From contig NZ_CP030827.1 in NCBI RefSeq assembly GCF_003597675.1, positions 2,914,001 to 2,978,000 on the forward strand: a DNA stretch of 64,000 bases, read 5' to 3'. Positions 42,273 to 51,523 of this stretch are shown piece after piece. The translations under genes were made by a program, and so were the position numbers. The DNA comes from Neorhizobium sp. NCHU2750. Lineage in GTDB: Bacteria > Pseudomonadota > Alphaproteobacteria > Rhizobiales > Rhizobiaceae. The notes below the pieces were generated by a model that saw only the letters and a program-made list of their open reading frames with translations, was not told where the DNA came from and searched no databases. The stretch's first letter is position 1, and every line of letters begins with the position of its first letter.

Positions 42273-43526
42273 TCAGTGCGCCACGGCAGCAGCAGCCGCC
42301 TCGTCGATCAGCCGGCCGGTGCGGAACCGGTCGAGCGTCAGGCCGGCCGCCAGCTTGTGCGGCTCGCCCCTGGCGATCAGATGGGCAAACAAATGGGCCG
42401 AACCCGGCGTAGCCTTGAAACCACCCGTGCCCCAACCGCAGTTGAGGAACAGGCCCGGCACCGGCGTGACGCCCTGGATCGGCGAACGGTCGGGCGTGTT
42501 ATCGGTGATGCCGCCCCATTGGCGCATCATCTTCACCCGGCGGAAGATCGGGAAGAGTTCGCAGATGGCGTCCAGCGTATGGGTGATGATCTGCAGGCCA
42601 CCGGTCTGCGAGTAGGAATTGTACTGGTCGGTGCCGGCGCCGATGACAAGCTCGCCCTTGTCCGACTGCGAGATATAGGCATGCACGGTGTTCGACATGA
42701 CGACGCAGGGGAAGATCGGCTTCATCGGCTCGGAAACCAGGGCCTGCAGCGGATTGGAATTGAGCGGCACGCGTACGCCCGCCATTTCCATGACGACCGT
42801 GTTGTGGCCCGAGGCCGACACGCCGATCTTCTTGGCGCCGATGAACCCGCGCGAGGTTTCCACGCCCTGCACTTCGCCATTCGGCCCGCGACGGATACCG
42901 GTCACTTCGCAATTCTGGATGATGTGCACGCCGCGGTCTGCCGCCGCACGCGCATAGCCCCAGGCGACCGCATCATGGCGGGCCGTGCCGCCACGGCGCT
43001 GGACGGCGGCACCGTTGATCGGATGGCGGGCCGTCTTGGAAATGTCGAGGACCGGCACGAAGGCTTTCGCCTGCTCGGGCGTCATCCATTCATTGTCGAT
43101 GCCGTAAAGCCGGTTGGCATGGATATGCCGCTTGAACGACTGCTCGTCATGAATGTTGTGCGACAGCATCATCACGCCGCGCGGCGAATACATGACATTG
43201 TAATTGAGCTCCTGGCTCAAGCCCTCCCAGAGCTTCAGCGAATGCTCGAAAATGTCCATGCTCTCTTCATAGAGATAGTTGGAACGGATGATCGTCGTGT
43301 TGCGCCCGGTATTGCCGCCGCCGAGCCAGCCCTTTTCGATCACCGCGACATTTGTGATGCCATGCTCCTTGGCAAGATAATAGGCCGCCCCCAGACCATG
43401 ACCGCCGGCGCCGATGATGATCACGTCATAGCTGGATCGCGGCTCGGGAGACGTCCACTGCGCCTCCCATCCCTTGTGAGCGCGCATTGCCTCGCGAGCT
43501 ATGGCGAAAACCGAATATTTGCGCAT
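42273..43526 (-). CDS. soxB: Sarcosine oxidase beta subunit
   Basis: A 417-residue flavoprotein subunit where sarcosine is demethylated, giving glycine, hydrogen peroxide and a one-carbon unit transferred to tetrahydrofolate. The FAD fold YDVIIIGAGGHGLGAAYYLAKEHG starts near residue 33, and the loop LGGGNTGRNTTIIRSNY matches the covalent-FMN region of SoxB. It heads the operon, indicating use of sarcosine or its precursors such as choline and betaine. Confidence 0.96.
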   Translation of the reverse strand: MRKYSVFAIAREAMRAHKGWEAQWTSPEPRSSYDVIIIGAGGHGLGAAYYLAKEHGITNVAVIEKGWLGGGNTGRNTTIIRSNYLYEESMDIFEHSLKLWEGLSQELNYNVMYSPRGVMMLSHNIHDEQSFKRHIHANRLYGIDNEWMTPEQAKAFVPVLDISKTARHPINGAAVQRRGGTARHDAVAWGYARAAADRGVHIIQNCEVTGIRRGPNGEVQGVETSRGFIGAKKIGVSASGHNTVVMEMAGVRVPLNSNPLQALVSEPMKPIFPCVVMSNTVHAYISQSDKGELVIGAGTDQYNSYSQTGGLQIITHTLDAICELFPIFRRVKMMRQWGGITDNTPDRSPIQGVTPVPGLFLNCGWGTGGFKATPGSAHLFAHLIARGEPHKLAAGLTLDRFRTGRLIDEAAAAAVAH

Positions 43527-43980
43527 CGCGCCTCTCTTCCTTGGCTAAGCCCACCGGTCGCAAACGACCCTCAGGGACTTGGGTAGTGCCATACCCATCG
43601 CAAATCAATATGCGCCGCAATGGCCACATTGCGACGCATCGGAAGATTGTTTCGACACGATTGAAAATGCCGCGACGGCAGCAGGCAAGCTTTCCATCCA
43701 ACGCGGCGACGGCCCGCCATGCCCTCGCCATCGGCCATTGCCTCGCGTCACAGACCGTCGCACGCCCCAGGCCCATCGGGCCAATAACATGGCCAAACGT
43801 GCGGACCTGATTATCACAACCATTTTTCACATTACCGGCGTTAGCCTATATGGACTTCCGCGGACTCATCTGCTATTGCGCACACAAATCGCACGGCCGG
43901 ACGCCGGGCATCACTATGACTTCGCCTCGAATCCAAGACGATCACCTGGCGACCAACAAACCAAAGGAACGGGATTTCAC
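43527..43980. promoter_or_regulatory. Divergent region: sox operon promoter and rpsU leader
   Basis: 454 bases without a convincing gene. On the plus strand a plausible promoter for rpsU has CTATAT at 43846-43851 with a T-rich -35 (TTTTTC, 43823-43828) spaced 17 bases, leaving a leader of about 125 bases before the GTG. Nothing clear was found for soxB beyond its position. No tRNA or riboswitch fold was recognised. Confidence 0.4.
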
Positions 43981-44208
43981 GTGCAGGTACTTGTCCGCGA
44001 TAACAACGTTGATCAGGCTCTCCGCGCTCTCAAGAAGAAGCTGCAGCGCGAAGGCGTTTTCCGCGAAATGAAGATGCGCGAAAGCTACGAAAAGCCTTCG
44101 GAAAAGCGCGCTCGCGAAAAGGCTGAAGCTGTTCGTCGTGTTCGCAAGCTGGCTCGCAAGCGCATGCAGCGCGAAGGCCTGCTGCCCAGCACGCGCCCTG
44201 CTCGCTAA
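43981..44208 (+). CDS. rpsU: 30S ribosomal protein S21
   Basis: A 75-residue basic protein beginning [53 protein letters not shown], the S21 signature. The start codon is GTG at 43981, the usual start of this gene in rhizobia; the longer open frame upstream is non-coding. S21 helps base-pairing between mRNA and the 16S rRNA during initiation. Confidence 0.96.
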   Translation: MQVLVRDNNVDQALRALKKKLQREGVFREMKMRESYEKPSEKRAREKAEAVRRVRKLARKRMQREGLLPSTRPAR

Positions 44209-44239
44209 TCGGCCGTCTTTTAGACGCTTTTATGTGAAT

Positions 44240-44277
44240 AAAGAGCGGGGGCGACTTTGGCGCCGCCGCTTTTTTCA
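44240..44277 (+). terminator. Intrinsic terminator after rpsU
   Basis: The GC-rich stem AGCGGGGGCG / CGCCGCCGCT (one mismatch) closes on a short loop and is followed by six T. Confidence 0.75.
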
Positions 44278-44328
44278 TTGTTCCGGGTTAAATCAAACCC
44301 ACTTTGCCGATACGAGGACCTGCGCCTG

Positions 44329-45216
44329 ATGGCCGCCAAGACTTCCGTTGATACCGATGGAATCATCGTTTCCCGCCCTTCGTTCCTGATCAATATCCGC
44401 GCGCGTGGGCCTGTTCTGGCTGCGATGATCGGTGTGGCGAGCCTCGCCGGCTGCGCAACAGGTCCAACCACCAACGACGTCATTGCCGTCGATCGCGCCC
44501 AGGGCTCGCAGGAAAACATCGCATCGCTGACGTCGGTCATCAATGCCAATCCGCAGGATCCGGAAGGTTACAACAGCCGCGGCTCGGCTTACGGCCGTGC
44601 TGGCGAGAACCGCCGTGCGATCGACGACTTTACCCGCGCCATCCAGCTGAACCCGCAATTCTACCAGGCCTATGCCAACCGCGCGCTCGTCCTGCGCAGC
44701 ATGGGCAAGCCGGTCGATGCGGTCAATGATTACAATCGCGCCCTGCAGATCAATCCGAATTACGACGTCGCCTATATCGGCCGTGGCAATATCTATCGCC
44801 AGGCCGGCCGCAACGACGAAGCCTTCAACGATTTCAACAAGGCCATCCAGCTCGATACGACGGACGGGCGCGCCTATCACAACCGCGGCCTGATCTATCA
44901 GATCCGCGGCCAGCAGGATAAGGCGATCGAGGACTTCTCCAAGGCGATCTCGCTGTCGCCGAGCTCGCCGGAACCCTATAACGGCCGCGGCACCTCCTAT
45001 ATCGCGCTCAACGACGACGACAACGCCTTCGCCGACTTCAACCGCGCAATCGAGCTGAACGACAAGGTAGCGGAATCCTGGGCCAACCAGGCACTCGTCT
45101 ACGAGCGTCGCGGCGACCGTGGCCGCGCCTACAAGTCCTACGCGCACGCCATGCGTCTCGACCCGAACTACCAGCCGGCAGTTGATGGCGCAAACCGCAC
45201 CCGCGGCAACAGCTAA
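44329..45216 (+). CDS. TPR-repeat lipoprotein, NlpI-like
   Basis: A 295-residue protein with a hydrophobic stretch and lipobox SLAGC (Cys at residue 42), so probably an outer-membrane or periplasmic-facing lipoprotein. The rest consists of about six TPR repeats, each with the A-Y/F-N-R-G pattern (YNSRGSAYGRAGENRRAIDDFTRAI; YANRALVLRSMGKPVDAVNDYNRAL; and so on). Start chosen at the ATG at 44329 (MAAKTSVDTDG) because the earlier in-frame ATG at 44257 lies inside the rpsU terminator. Likely a scaffold for other proteins; partners unknown. Confidence 0.9.
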   Translation: MAAKTSVDTDGIIVSRPSFLINIRARGPVLAAMIGVASLAGCATGPTTNDVIAVDRAQGSQENIASLTSVINANPQDPEGYNSRGSAYGRAGENRRAIDDFTRAIQLNPQFYQAYANRALVLRSMGKPVDAVNDYNRALQINPNYDVAYIGRGNIYRQAGRNDEAFNDFNKAIQLDTTDGRAYHNRGLIYQIRGQQDKAIEDFSKAISLSPSSPEPYNGRGTSYIALNDDDNAFADFNRAIELNDKVAESWANQALVYERRGDRGRAYKSYAHAMRLDPNYQPAVDGANRTRGNS

Positions 45217-45320
45217 GACCGGCCTGCCCCGTCAAAAGACGGGGCAACCTCACATGATCTGGCCGCAGCCGTATGTCCTGCCTGCCTGAACGGCGAAGGC
45301 CTCCTTTCAGGGAGCTTGCC

Positions 45321-46388
45321 ATGTCACGCAGCATCATCGTCATCGGCGGCGGCATCATCGGCGCCTCGATCGCCTGGCACCTCACGATCGCAGGCGCCAA
45401 GGTGCGCCTCGTCTGCGAAAAGCCCGGCGGTATCGCCACGCCCAATTCCTTCGCCTGGATCAATGCCAGCTGGGGCAATCCTCACGACTATTTCAAGCTG
45501 CGCATGCGCTCAATCCGGGAATGGTCGCGTCTCGGCAAGGATGTTGCGGGCCTGCCGCTGTCCTGGCAGGGCGGTCTCTGCTGGGACCTGCCGGAAGACA
45601 AGCTCCTGGCCTATGCGGAAGAACACACATCCTGGGGCTATGATATAAAGCGCCTTGATGCCGCGGAAATCAGCGCCCGCGAACCGGCCTTGGTCAATAT
45701 CCCCGAAATGGCGCTGTCGGCGCCGCTCGAAGGCGTGGCAGAACCGCGTGACGCGGCAATGATCCTGATCGCCGATGCGATGCGGCGCGGCATGGAAACG
45801 GTCGAGAATGCGCGTGTGACCGCCCTCAAGCGCGACACGGCCGGCCGGGTCTCCGGCGTCGCCACCGACAGGGGCGAATGGACGGTCGACGAAATCGTGC
45901 TGGCCGCCGGAGCGGAGACGGCAACGCTCGCGGCCGGTATCGGGGTGGATGTGCCGATCCACACCCCGCCCGGCCTTCTCGTCCATTCGAAGCCTGTTCC
46001 GCCGATGTTGAACGGCCTTGTCATCGCCCCCGAACTGCATCTGCGCCAGACAGCCGAGGGCCGGATCGTTGCCGGATCGGATTTCGGTGGCACGGATCCA
46101 GGTACGGATCCCGACGCCGCGGCAGACGAGCTTTTCTCGAAGGTGAAATCCTTCCTCAAGGGCGGCGAAAACCTCGAACTCGACTTCCACACCACCGGCT
46201 ACCGGCCAACCCCGAAGGATGGCTTTCCAATTGTCGGGCGCGTGGCGGGGAGAGACGGGCTTTACCTCGCCGTCACCCATTCCGGCATCACGCTGGCTCC
46301 CGCACTTGGCCTCTTTGCCGCCCGCGAGATCCTCGATGGCGAAGACGAAGCGCTGCTTGCGCCCTATAGGCTGCAGCGCTTCGCCTGA
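45321..46388 (+). CDS. FAD-dependent oxidoreductase, DAO family
   Basis: A 355-residue D-amino-acid-oxidase/glycine-oxidase-type protein. The Rossmann fold reads SIIVIGGGIIGASIAWHLTIAGAKVRLVCEKPGG; a C-terminal GYRPTPKDGFPIVGRV and THSGITLAPALG match the flavin-contacting end of the family. An AGGGAG site lies seven bases before the ATG at 45321. It probably oxidises an amino acid or small amine; the substrate is not readable. Confidence 0.9.
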   Translation: MSRSIIVIGGGIIGASIAWHLTIAGAKVRLVCEKPGGIATPNSFAWINASWGNPHDYFKLRMRSIREWSRLGKDVAGLPLSWQGGLCWDLPEDKLLAYAEEHTSWGYDIKRLDAAEISAREPALVNIPEMALSAPLEGVAEPRDAAMILIADAMRRGMETVENARVTALKRDTAGRVSGVATDRGEWTVDEIVLAAGAETATLAAGIGVDVPIHTPPGLLVHSKPVPPMLNGLVIAPELHLRQTAEGRIVAGSDFGGTDPGTDPDAAADELFSKVKSFLKGGENLELDFHTTGYRPTPKDGFPIVGRVAGRDGLYLAVTHSGITLAPALGLFAAREILDGEDEALLAPYRLQRFA

Positions 46389-46394
46389 CCGTCA

Positions 46395-47417
46395 TCAGCG
46401 CCAGCCAAGGGCCGGCGCGACATGCTTTAGGATCGCCTCGATCACATGGGCGTTGTATTCCACGCCCAGCTGGTTCGGCACGGTCAGAAGCAACGTGTCG
46501 GCTTCGGCGATTGCCTCGTCCTCACGCAGCTGTGCGATCAGCTGATCAGGCTCCGCCGCATAAGAGCGGCCGAAGATCGCCCGCGTATTCTCGTCGATGA
46601 AGCCGATCGAATCGTCTTCCTTGCCGCCGCGGCCAAAATAGGCACGGTCGCGATCATCGACCAGCGCGAAGATTGAGCGGCTGACGGAAACCCGCGGCTC
46701 CCGCTTGTGGCCCGCTTCCTTCCAGGCCTCGCGATAGGCGCGGATCTGCTTGGCCTGCTGTATATGGAAGGCCTCGCCTGTTTCGTCGTCCTTCAGGGTC
46801 GAGCTCTGCAGGTTCATGCCCTTCTGCGCCGCCCAGATGGCGGTGGCATTGGAACCGGCCCCCCACCAGATACGCTCGCCCAGCCCCTCGGAATGCGGCT
46901 CGAGCCGCAACAGGCCCGGAGGATTGGGAAACATCGGGCGCGGATTGGGCTTGGCGAACCCCTGCCCCTTCAGGACGTCGAGGAAGACTTCGGCGTGGCG
47001 GCGGCCCATATCCGCATCGCTCTTGCCCTCCTCCGGCTCGTAGCCGAAATAGCGCCAGCCATCGATCACCTGCTCCGGCGAACCGCGGCTGATACCGAGC
47101 TGCAGACGACCCTGGGAAATCAGGTCGGCAGCGCCGGCATCTTCGGCCATGTAGAGCGGGTTCTCATAGCGCATGTCGATGACGCCGGTGCCGATCTCGA
47201 TCTTCGAGGTCTTGGCGCCGACTGCGGCGAGAAGCGGAAACGGCGAGGCAAGCTGCCGAGCGAAATGGTGGACGCGGAAATAGGCACCGTCAGCGCCAAG
47301 TTCTTCGGCCGCAACGGCAAGGTCGATCGACTGCAGTAGCGTGTCACCGGCAGAGCGCGTCTGCGACTGCGGCGACGGTGTCCAGTGGCCGAACGAAAGG
47401 AAACCGATCTTCTTCAT
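46395..47417 (-). CDS. LLM-class flavin-dependent oxidoreductase (luciferase-like)
   Basis: A 340-residue flavin enzyme of the bacterial-luciferase fold. It begins MKKIGFLSFGHW and carries LAVAAEELGADGAYFRVHHFAR, IGTGVIDMRYENPLYMAEDAGAADLISQGRLQLGISRGSP, typical of the group. I use the ATG at 47417 with a GGAG site eight bases upstream, instead of the GTG at 47426. Convergent with the DAO gene, leaving six bases. Substrate unknown. Confidence 0.9.
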   Translation of the reverse strand: MKKIGFLSFGHWTPSPQSQTRSAGDTLLQSIDLAVAAEELGADGAYFRVHHFARQLASPFPLLAAVGAKTSKIEIGTGVIDMRYENPLYMAEDAGAADLISQGRLQLGISRGSPEQVIDGWRYFGYEPEEGKSDADMGRRHAEVFLDVLKGQGFAKPNPRPMFPNPPGLLRLEPHSEGLGERIWWGAGSNATAIWAAQKGMNLQSSTLKDDETGEAFHIQQAKQIRAYREAWKEAGHKREPRVSVSRSIFALVDDRDRAYFGRGGKEDDSIGFIDENTRAIFGRSYAAEPDQLIAQLREDEAIAEADTLLLTVPNQLGVEYNAHVIEAILKHVAPALGWR

Positions 47418-47617
47418 GGGGATCACTCCGGGATAAGCGTTCGAAATTACGTTGACGCTTACATGGCATGCCAGAGCGATCTCCGTTAGTCCTCACCTGC
47501 CGGATTTGCCGAAACGGATTGTTCGATTTTACTGAACGACGATTGCAATTTGTATATTGACGCAACAGGGTGGCAAGCCCGCCGCGCGCAAGGGCCTAGC
47601 CTTGGCGAGACCCCGCC

Positions 47618-47842
47618 TTAACGGAGCAGGAACAGTCCGGCAGCGTTGAGGATGACGAAAAGAACAAGTCCGCCGATCAGCCCGAGCCCGCCATAGAAAC
47701 CGGCCGCCATCGCGATCAGCAGCACGATGATGAACAGCGAGCCCCATTTGGCGGCGGCCAGGAAAAACGCGTAGGTCTGTTCGTGCGCGGCATAGTCCAT
47801 CGGCGCGCCAAGCTCTGCCGGTCCAGTGTGATGATCGTCCAT
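47618..47842 (-). CDS. aa3-type cytochrome c oxidase subunit IV
   Basis: A 74-residue protein with the family motif MDYAAHEQTYAFFLAAAKWG followed by one or two membrane segments (LFIIVLLIAMAAGFYGG; LIGGLVLFVILNAAGLFLLR). This is the small alphaproteobacterial subunit IV of aa3 oxidase. The ATG at 47842 has a GAGAGG ribosome site; the longer in-frame start at 47947 has no support. The catalytic subunits are elsewhere. Confidence 0.9.
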   Translation of the reverse strand: MDDHHTGPAELGAPMDYAAHEQTYAFFLAAAKWGSLFIIVLLIAMAAGFYGGLGLIGGLVLFVILNAAGLFLLR

Positions 47843-48008
47843 CAAGCCTCTCCCCGATCGATGCATCTCAGCCTCAACCCGCCCGCCTGCCAAAACTCCT
47901 CCAGTCAGGCATTCGGGAAGATCGCATATCAGGGATCGCACAAACAACCGAAGAGCGCAACATCCGCATCATGCAGCCGTTCGAAGACAGGCAACGACCG
48001 ATGCCCTA

Positions 48009-48767
48009 TCAACGCAGATAGGCCATTTCCGGCGAATTGGGGCGACTGGCGAAGCGGGCTGTCGGCAGCACCGTCAGAGGCGGCGCGCGCATCACTGGCG
48101 ACTCCCCGAACATCAACCGCCGTTCATAGGCTTCGGACTGGAACAGCGGAAAACGGCGCATCAGCTGCGGGCGCACTTCGCGAACACGCGACGCAAGCAG
48201 TGTCAGCTCGAAACCGTACATCGGCGCAATGGTGGGCGGTACAAGCGTATCCGCAAGGAAGATGCGCTTGTAGAAGGCGGCATGCGGCGGCCGGATATGC
48301 TGCAGCACAAGATCAGTATCGAAATGGATAGCGGCCATGATGGTCGGCCGGAGCGTGATATAGGGGATGGTCGGCAGCTCACCGACGATATCCGGATCGA
48401 CGGCAAAACGTGCCGGATCGATGAACGACTTGCCACTGTCGAGCAGCTCATTGACGGCTTCGGGAAAAACCCCGACCGACTGGCTGACCCGGTGATCCGG
48501 CACGACATGATGCACGCGGATCGTCGAGATCAGTTCCTCGTAATAATAGATGCCGAAGACATAGGCATGCGAGTCGAAATCGATCCTGTCGAGCATGCTG
48601 CTCGCCCCGACAGGAAGCACGTTCTGCGCCTTATAGGCCCTGTAGCGCAGCCTCGCGACGTCCTCGAAATCCTCGTGCCCCTCGATCCGCCGGTATTCGA
48701 TATGATCGAGCCCCGACAGGAGTTTTTCCGAAAAGGCCTTGTCTGAAAAATTTTGAACCACTGACAT
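48009..48767 (-). CDS. FeeM / LuxI-like N-acyltransferase
   Basis: A 252-residue protein in the autoinducer-synthase-like GNAT group. DVARLRYRAYKAQNVLP, IDFDSHAYVFGIYYYEELISTIRVHHV and FIDPARFAVDPDIVGELPTIPYITLRPTIMAAIHFDTD match the FeeM-type domain of N-acyl amino acid synthases, which share the LuxI fold and use acyl-ACP. It may make a long-chain N-acyl amino acid or another acylated signal, but this has not been shown for this group. Two CtrA-type sites lie directly upstream. Confidence 0.8.
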   Translation of the reverse strand: MSVVQNFSDKAFSEKLLSGLDHIEYRRIEGHEDFEDVARLRYRAYKAQNVLPVGASSMLDRIDFDSHAYVFGIYYYEELISTIRVHHVVPDHRVSQSVGVFPEAVNELLDSGKSFIDPARFAVDPDIVGELPTIPYITLRPTIMAAIHFDTDLVLQHIRPPHAAFYKRIFLADTLVPPTIAPMYGFELTLLASRVREVRPQLMRRFPLFQSEAYERRLMFGESPVMRAPPLTVLPTARFASRPNSPEMAYLR

Positions 48768-48785
48768 TTGAGCTATCCACCGCTA

Positions 48786-48800
48786 TTAACGAAGGATTAA
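48786..48800. promoter_or_regulatory. CtrA-type binding site 1
   Basis: TTAACGAAGGATTAA is an exact TTAA-N7-TTAA match, the consensus of the cell-cycle regulator CtrA. It ends 18 bases before the start codon of the FeeM-like gene and is followed by CC, giving the fuller TTAAC form on one side. Confidence 0.6.
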
Positions 48801-48839
48801 CCCTGAAATCGAACTGCTTCGCAATGATCCAAATTATGA

Positions 48840-48854
48840 TTAACAGTCTTTTAA
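48840..48854. promoter_or_regulatory. CtrA-type binding site 2
   Basis: TTAACAGTCTTTTAA is a second exact TTAA-N7-TTAA match, 39 bases from the first, in the same 164-base intergenic region upstream of the FeeM-like gene. Confidence 0.6.
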
Positions 48855-48931
48855 ATGTTATGGTTAACAGGGCGTTGCCTGTTCAATTTTAGAACATCCT
48901 ACTTTACGCATAAGAATTTAGCGAAAAGGCC

Positions 48932-51253
48932 CTAGCCGACTGTGCCGAAAGCGCGCGGCTCCGCATTCTTCTCCCGGCGGCTCTGGCGTGCGGCCATTCG
49001 ACGTCCGGACGTCGTCTTGTTGCTCAGCTCGACGATCGCATTGGCAGGGATCGGCGGCGAGAAGATATAGCCCTGCACCAGATCGGCAAACCGGTGCTTT
49101 TTGACCAGCTCGAGCTGTTCAAAGGTTTCGACACCCTCAATCACGATCTTCAGGTCCAGTTCGCGCGACAGATGCACGATGCCGCTCAAGAGCTTGAGGC
49201 GGCGCGGCTCGGTACCGATCTCGCGAACGAAGGCGCGATCGATCTTGACAATGTCGATCGGTAGGGAATCAAGATAGCTGAGGCTGGAGAAACCGGTGCC
49301 GAAATCGTCGATGGCGATGGTCACGCCGCTTTCCCGCAGCTGACCAAGTGTTGCGCTGACCACCACCGGCTCGTCCATGAAGCAGCTTTCCGTCACTTCC
49401 AGATGCAGCCTGTCAGGGGTGAGATCGTAACGTTCCAGCGTCTCGGCAACCTTCGCGACGATCTGACCACCCTTCAGGTCATGGATCGACAGGTTGACGG
49501 AGACCGCCATTCCGTTCTGCCAGGATGCGCAGTCGCGGCAGGCACGGTCCAGCACGAAATGGGTGATCTGCGAGATCATGCCCATGCTTTCGGCCATGGG
49601 AATGAAGATCGCCGGACCGATGAAACCGCGTTCGGCATGCGACCAGCGCACCAGCGCCTCGCAGCATTCCATCTCCGATCCGTCCGGGCGGTACATGGGC
49701 TGGTAGACGACATTGAGCTCGCCCTGCTCGATGGCATTGCGCAGGTCTGCCTTCAGCCTCTGCTCGGCGACATAGCGCGCGTCCATTTCGGGCCGGAAGA
49801 TGGTCAGCATACCATTGCCCACCGACTTTGCATCGTTGAGCGCCAGGTCCGCCTTGATCTGCCATGCCTCCATATCGAATTCACGGCTGTCCAGAATGAC
49901 GCCGCCGCAATTCAGCAGCACCGGCAGATCGGTCCGGTCAACGGAATAGACGCCCTGGACGGCCATCTGGATCGACGAGATCCGCTGCTCCAGTTCATGG
50001 CGATCACTGCCCGTCGCCAGGATGACGAACTCGTCGCCGACCAGGCGGGCAACGATGACATTCTCCGTAGCCGCACCGCGAAGCCTCTCGGCGATAGAAG
50101 CGAGCAGCTTGTCGCCGATCACATGGCCCTGCATGTCGTTGACATGCTTGAAGCCATCCACGTCGAAAATCACCAGGGCAGCAAGCAGTTCACCACCCGT
50201 CTCTTTCAGATGGCGCGTGGCAAGCTCGGCGAAGTATCCGCGTGTCGGCAGGCCTGTCAGCGTGTCGTAGCGCACCAGATGCAGGATCTTCTCCTCGGCG
50301 GCAACGCGGGCGCTGACATCTTCGAACAACATGACAACGCCACCGTCCGTGCGGTGGCTGAGCGAGAATTCCAGATAGACGGTCTCCTTTAGGCAGAGAA
50401 GCGTCTTTCCCGCATGCCCCCCGGACAGTTGTCCGATCTTTCTCAGGATATCGTCGGACAACGATTTTCCGCTGCGCCTCAGGACCGTAATGAAGGCCGC
50501 CCCCTTCAGTTCGTCGGCATCAGGCAACTCCAGCAGCTCGCAGGCCCGGCGGTTGATCACCTGCACCCTGCCATCCTCATCCAGCATGATCAGCGCGTGC
50601 GTCATCGTGCTGAGCGCGATATCGAACTGGTCGGCTATCCGCGCCATCTCGCGCGAGGCCAGCACGTTCTCGTAAAGGAACTCCCGCACGCCCCGCGCCA
50701 TCGACTGGGTCGTCAGTCCGAAAGGAATGAGGAACAGCGAGATCAGCGCCAGATAGAGTTCGCCGGTCATCAGGCAGGCAATCACCAGCGGCAGGCAGCA
50801 GCCGATCGTCTGCAGCCCGACGGCACGCGCCGAGCCGTAATTCCTGCCGACGATCGACACCATGGATGCCATCGTCACGGCAATGCACATGAAAGCCGCC
50901 AGCATGTCGCGCAGAACCAGAACGGCGTAGGCGCTGTTTATCCCGAGAAGAAACGCCGTCGCGGCCGCGCCATGGACATATCGCATCTCCCACGATTCGA
51001 TCTCTTTCTTGGAGAGCCCGGCGCGGTCGAGCATGTCGAACCGGCGGAACCAATAGATCCGATAGGAAAAAATGGCGAGGAACAGCCCGATCGACAGGAT
51101 GTAGAACCTGGAACCCGTCGTCGCATAGATGATCGCGCAGGAAAGGATATGGACAACCATACCCGTCCATAGCGTTCCACGATTTTTGAACAGCGATTCG
51201 ACGAACGGCAGATACAATTCTGTCGGTAGCGCCTTCGCTTCCAAATCCTTCAT
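48932..51253 (-). CDS. Membrane GGDEF-EAL protein (c-di-GMP turnover)
   Basis: A 773-residue protein. Residues about 30-185 hold five or more membrane helices of a MASE-type sensor, followed by a PAS-like domain (about 205-320), GGDEF (about 325-490) and EAL (about 500-750). The GGDEF motif is altered to VGDEF (405-409), so cyclase activity is doubtful. The EAL side is intact: EALVRW (532-537), VNLSIHDL, LEVTES, IDDFGTGFSSLSYL, KIDRAFV and IEGVET. It most likely hydrolyses c-di-GMP, perhaps with GTP bound at the altered GGDEF as a regulator. Confidence 0.92.
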   Translation of the reverse strand: MKDLEAKALPTELYLPFVESLFKNRGTLWTGMVVHILSCAIIYATTGSRFYILSIGLFLAIFSYRIYWFRRFDMLDRAGLSKKEIESWEMRYVHGAAATAFLLGINSAYAVLVLRDMLAAFMCIAVTMASMVSIVGRNYGSARAVGLQTIGCCLPLVIACLMTGELYLALISLFLIPFGLTTQSMARGVREFLYENVLASREMARIADQFDIALSTMTHALIMLDEDGRVQVINRRACELLELPDADELKGAAFITVLRRSGKSLSDDILRKIGQLSGGHAGKTLLCLKETVYLEFSLSHRTDGGVVMLFEDVSARVAAEEKILHLVRYDTLTGLPTRGYFAELATRHLKETGGELLAALVIFDVDGFKHVNDMQGHVIGDKLLASIAERLRGAATENVIVARLVGDEFVILATGSDRHELEQRISSIQMAVQGVYSVDRTDLPVLLNCGGVILDSREFDMEAWQIKADLALNDAKSVGNGMLTIFRPEMDARYVAEQRLKADLRNAIEQGELNVVYQPMYRPDGSEMECCEALVRWSHAERGFIGPAIFIPMAESMGMISQITHFVLDRACRDCASWQNGMAVSVNLSIHDLKGGQIVAKVAETLERYDLTPDRLHLEVTESCFMDEPVVVSATLGQLRESGVTIAIDDFGTGFSSLSYLDSLPIDIVKIDRAFVREIGTEPRRLKLLSGIVHLSRELDLKIVIEGVETFEQLELVKKHRFADLVQGYIFSPPIPANAIVELSNKTTSGRRMAARQSRREKNAEPRAFGTVG

Positions 51254-51523
51254 CGGGTCTCATTCCCTTGGCGTTCGGCAGACATTGGACAAAACCCTTT
51301 AAGAATTGATTGTTTTGCATGTTCCCCCCTGCAATGACGGGGGCGCTTGTGAGAACGTGTTCAATGAAGCGTAAAGGGCATTGTCCGATTTCGGCACGCA
51401 TCCTTGGCCAGAATATAAGCCTTTCAGCATTCTCCATCGATCGTCGACGTCAAGAACTTGCCAATTCGCAACAGCGAAAAATATTAATTTCGGCTGGTTC
51501 AATTGCGAGCTGCACGATGCCGA

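Noticed and set aside
45225..45246. Hairpin TGCCCCGTC / GACGGGGCA after the TPR gene
   Set aside because: A perfect 9-bp stem, but no T tract follows, so I did not call an intrinsic terminator. It may still stabilise the transcript end.
51299..51502. 67-residue frame on the minus strand upstream of the GGDEF-EAL gene
   Set aside because: It needs a TTG start without a ribosome site, and the sequence has no family features.
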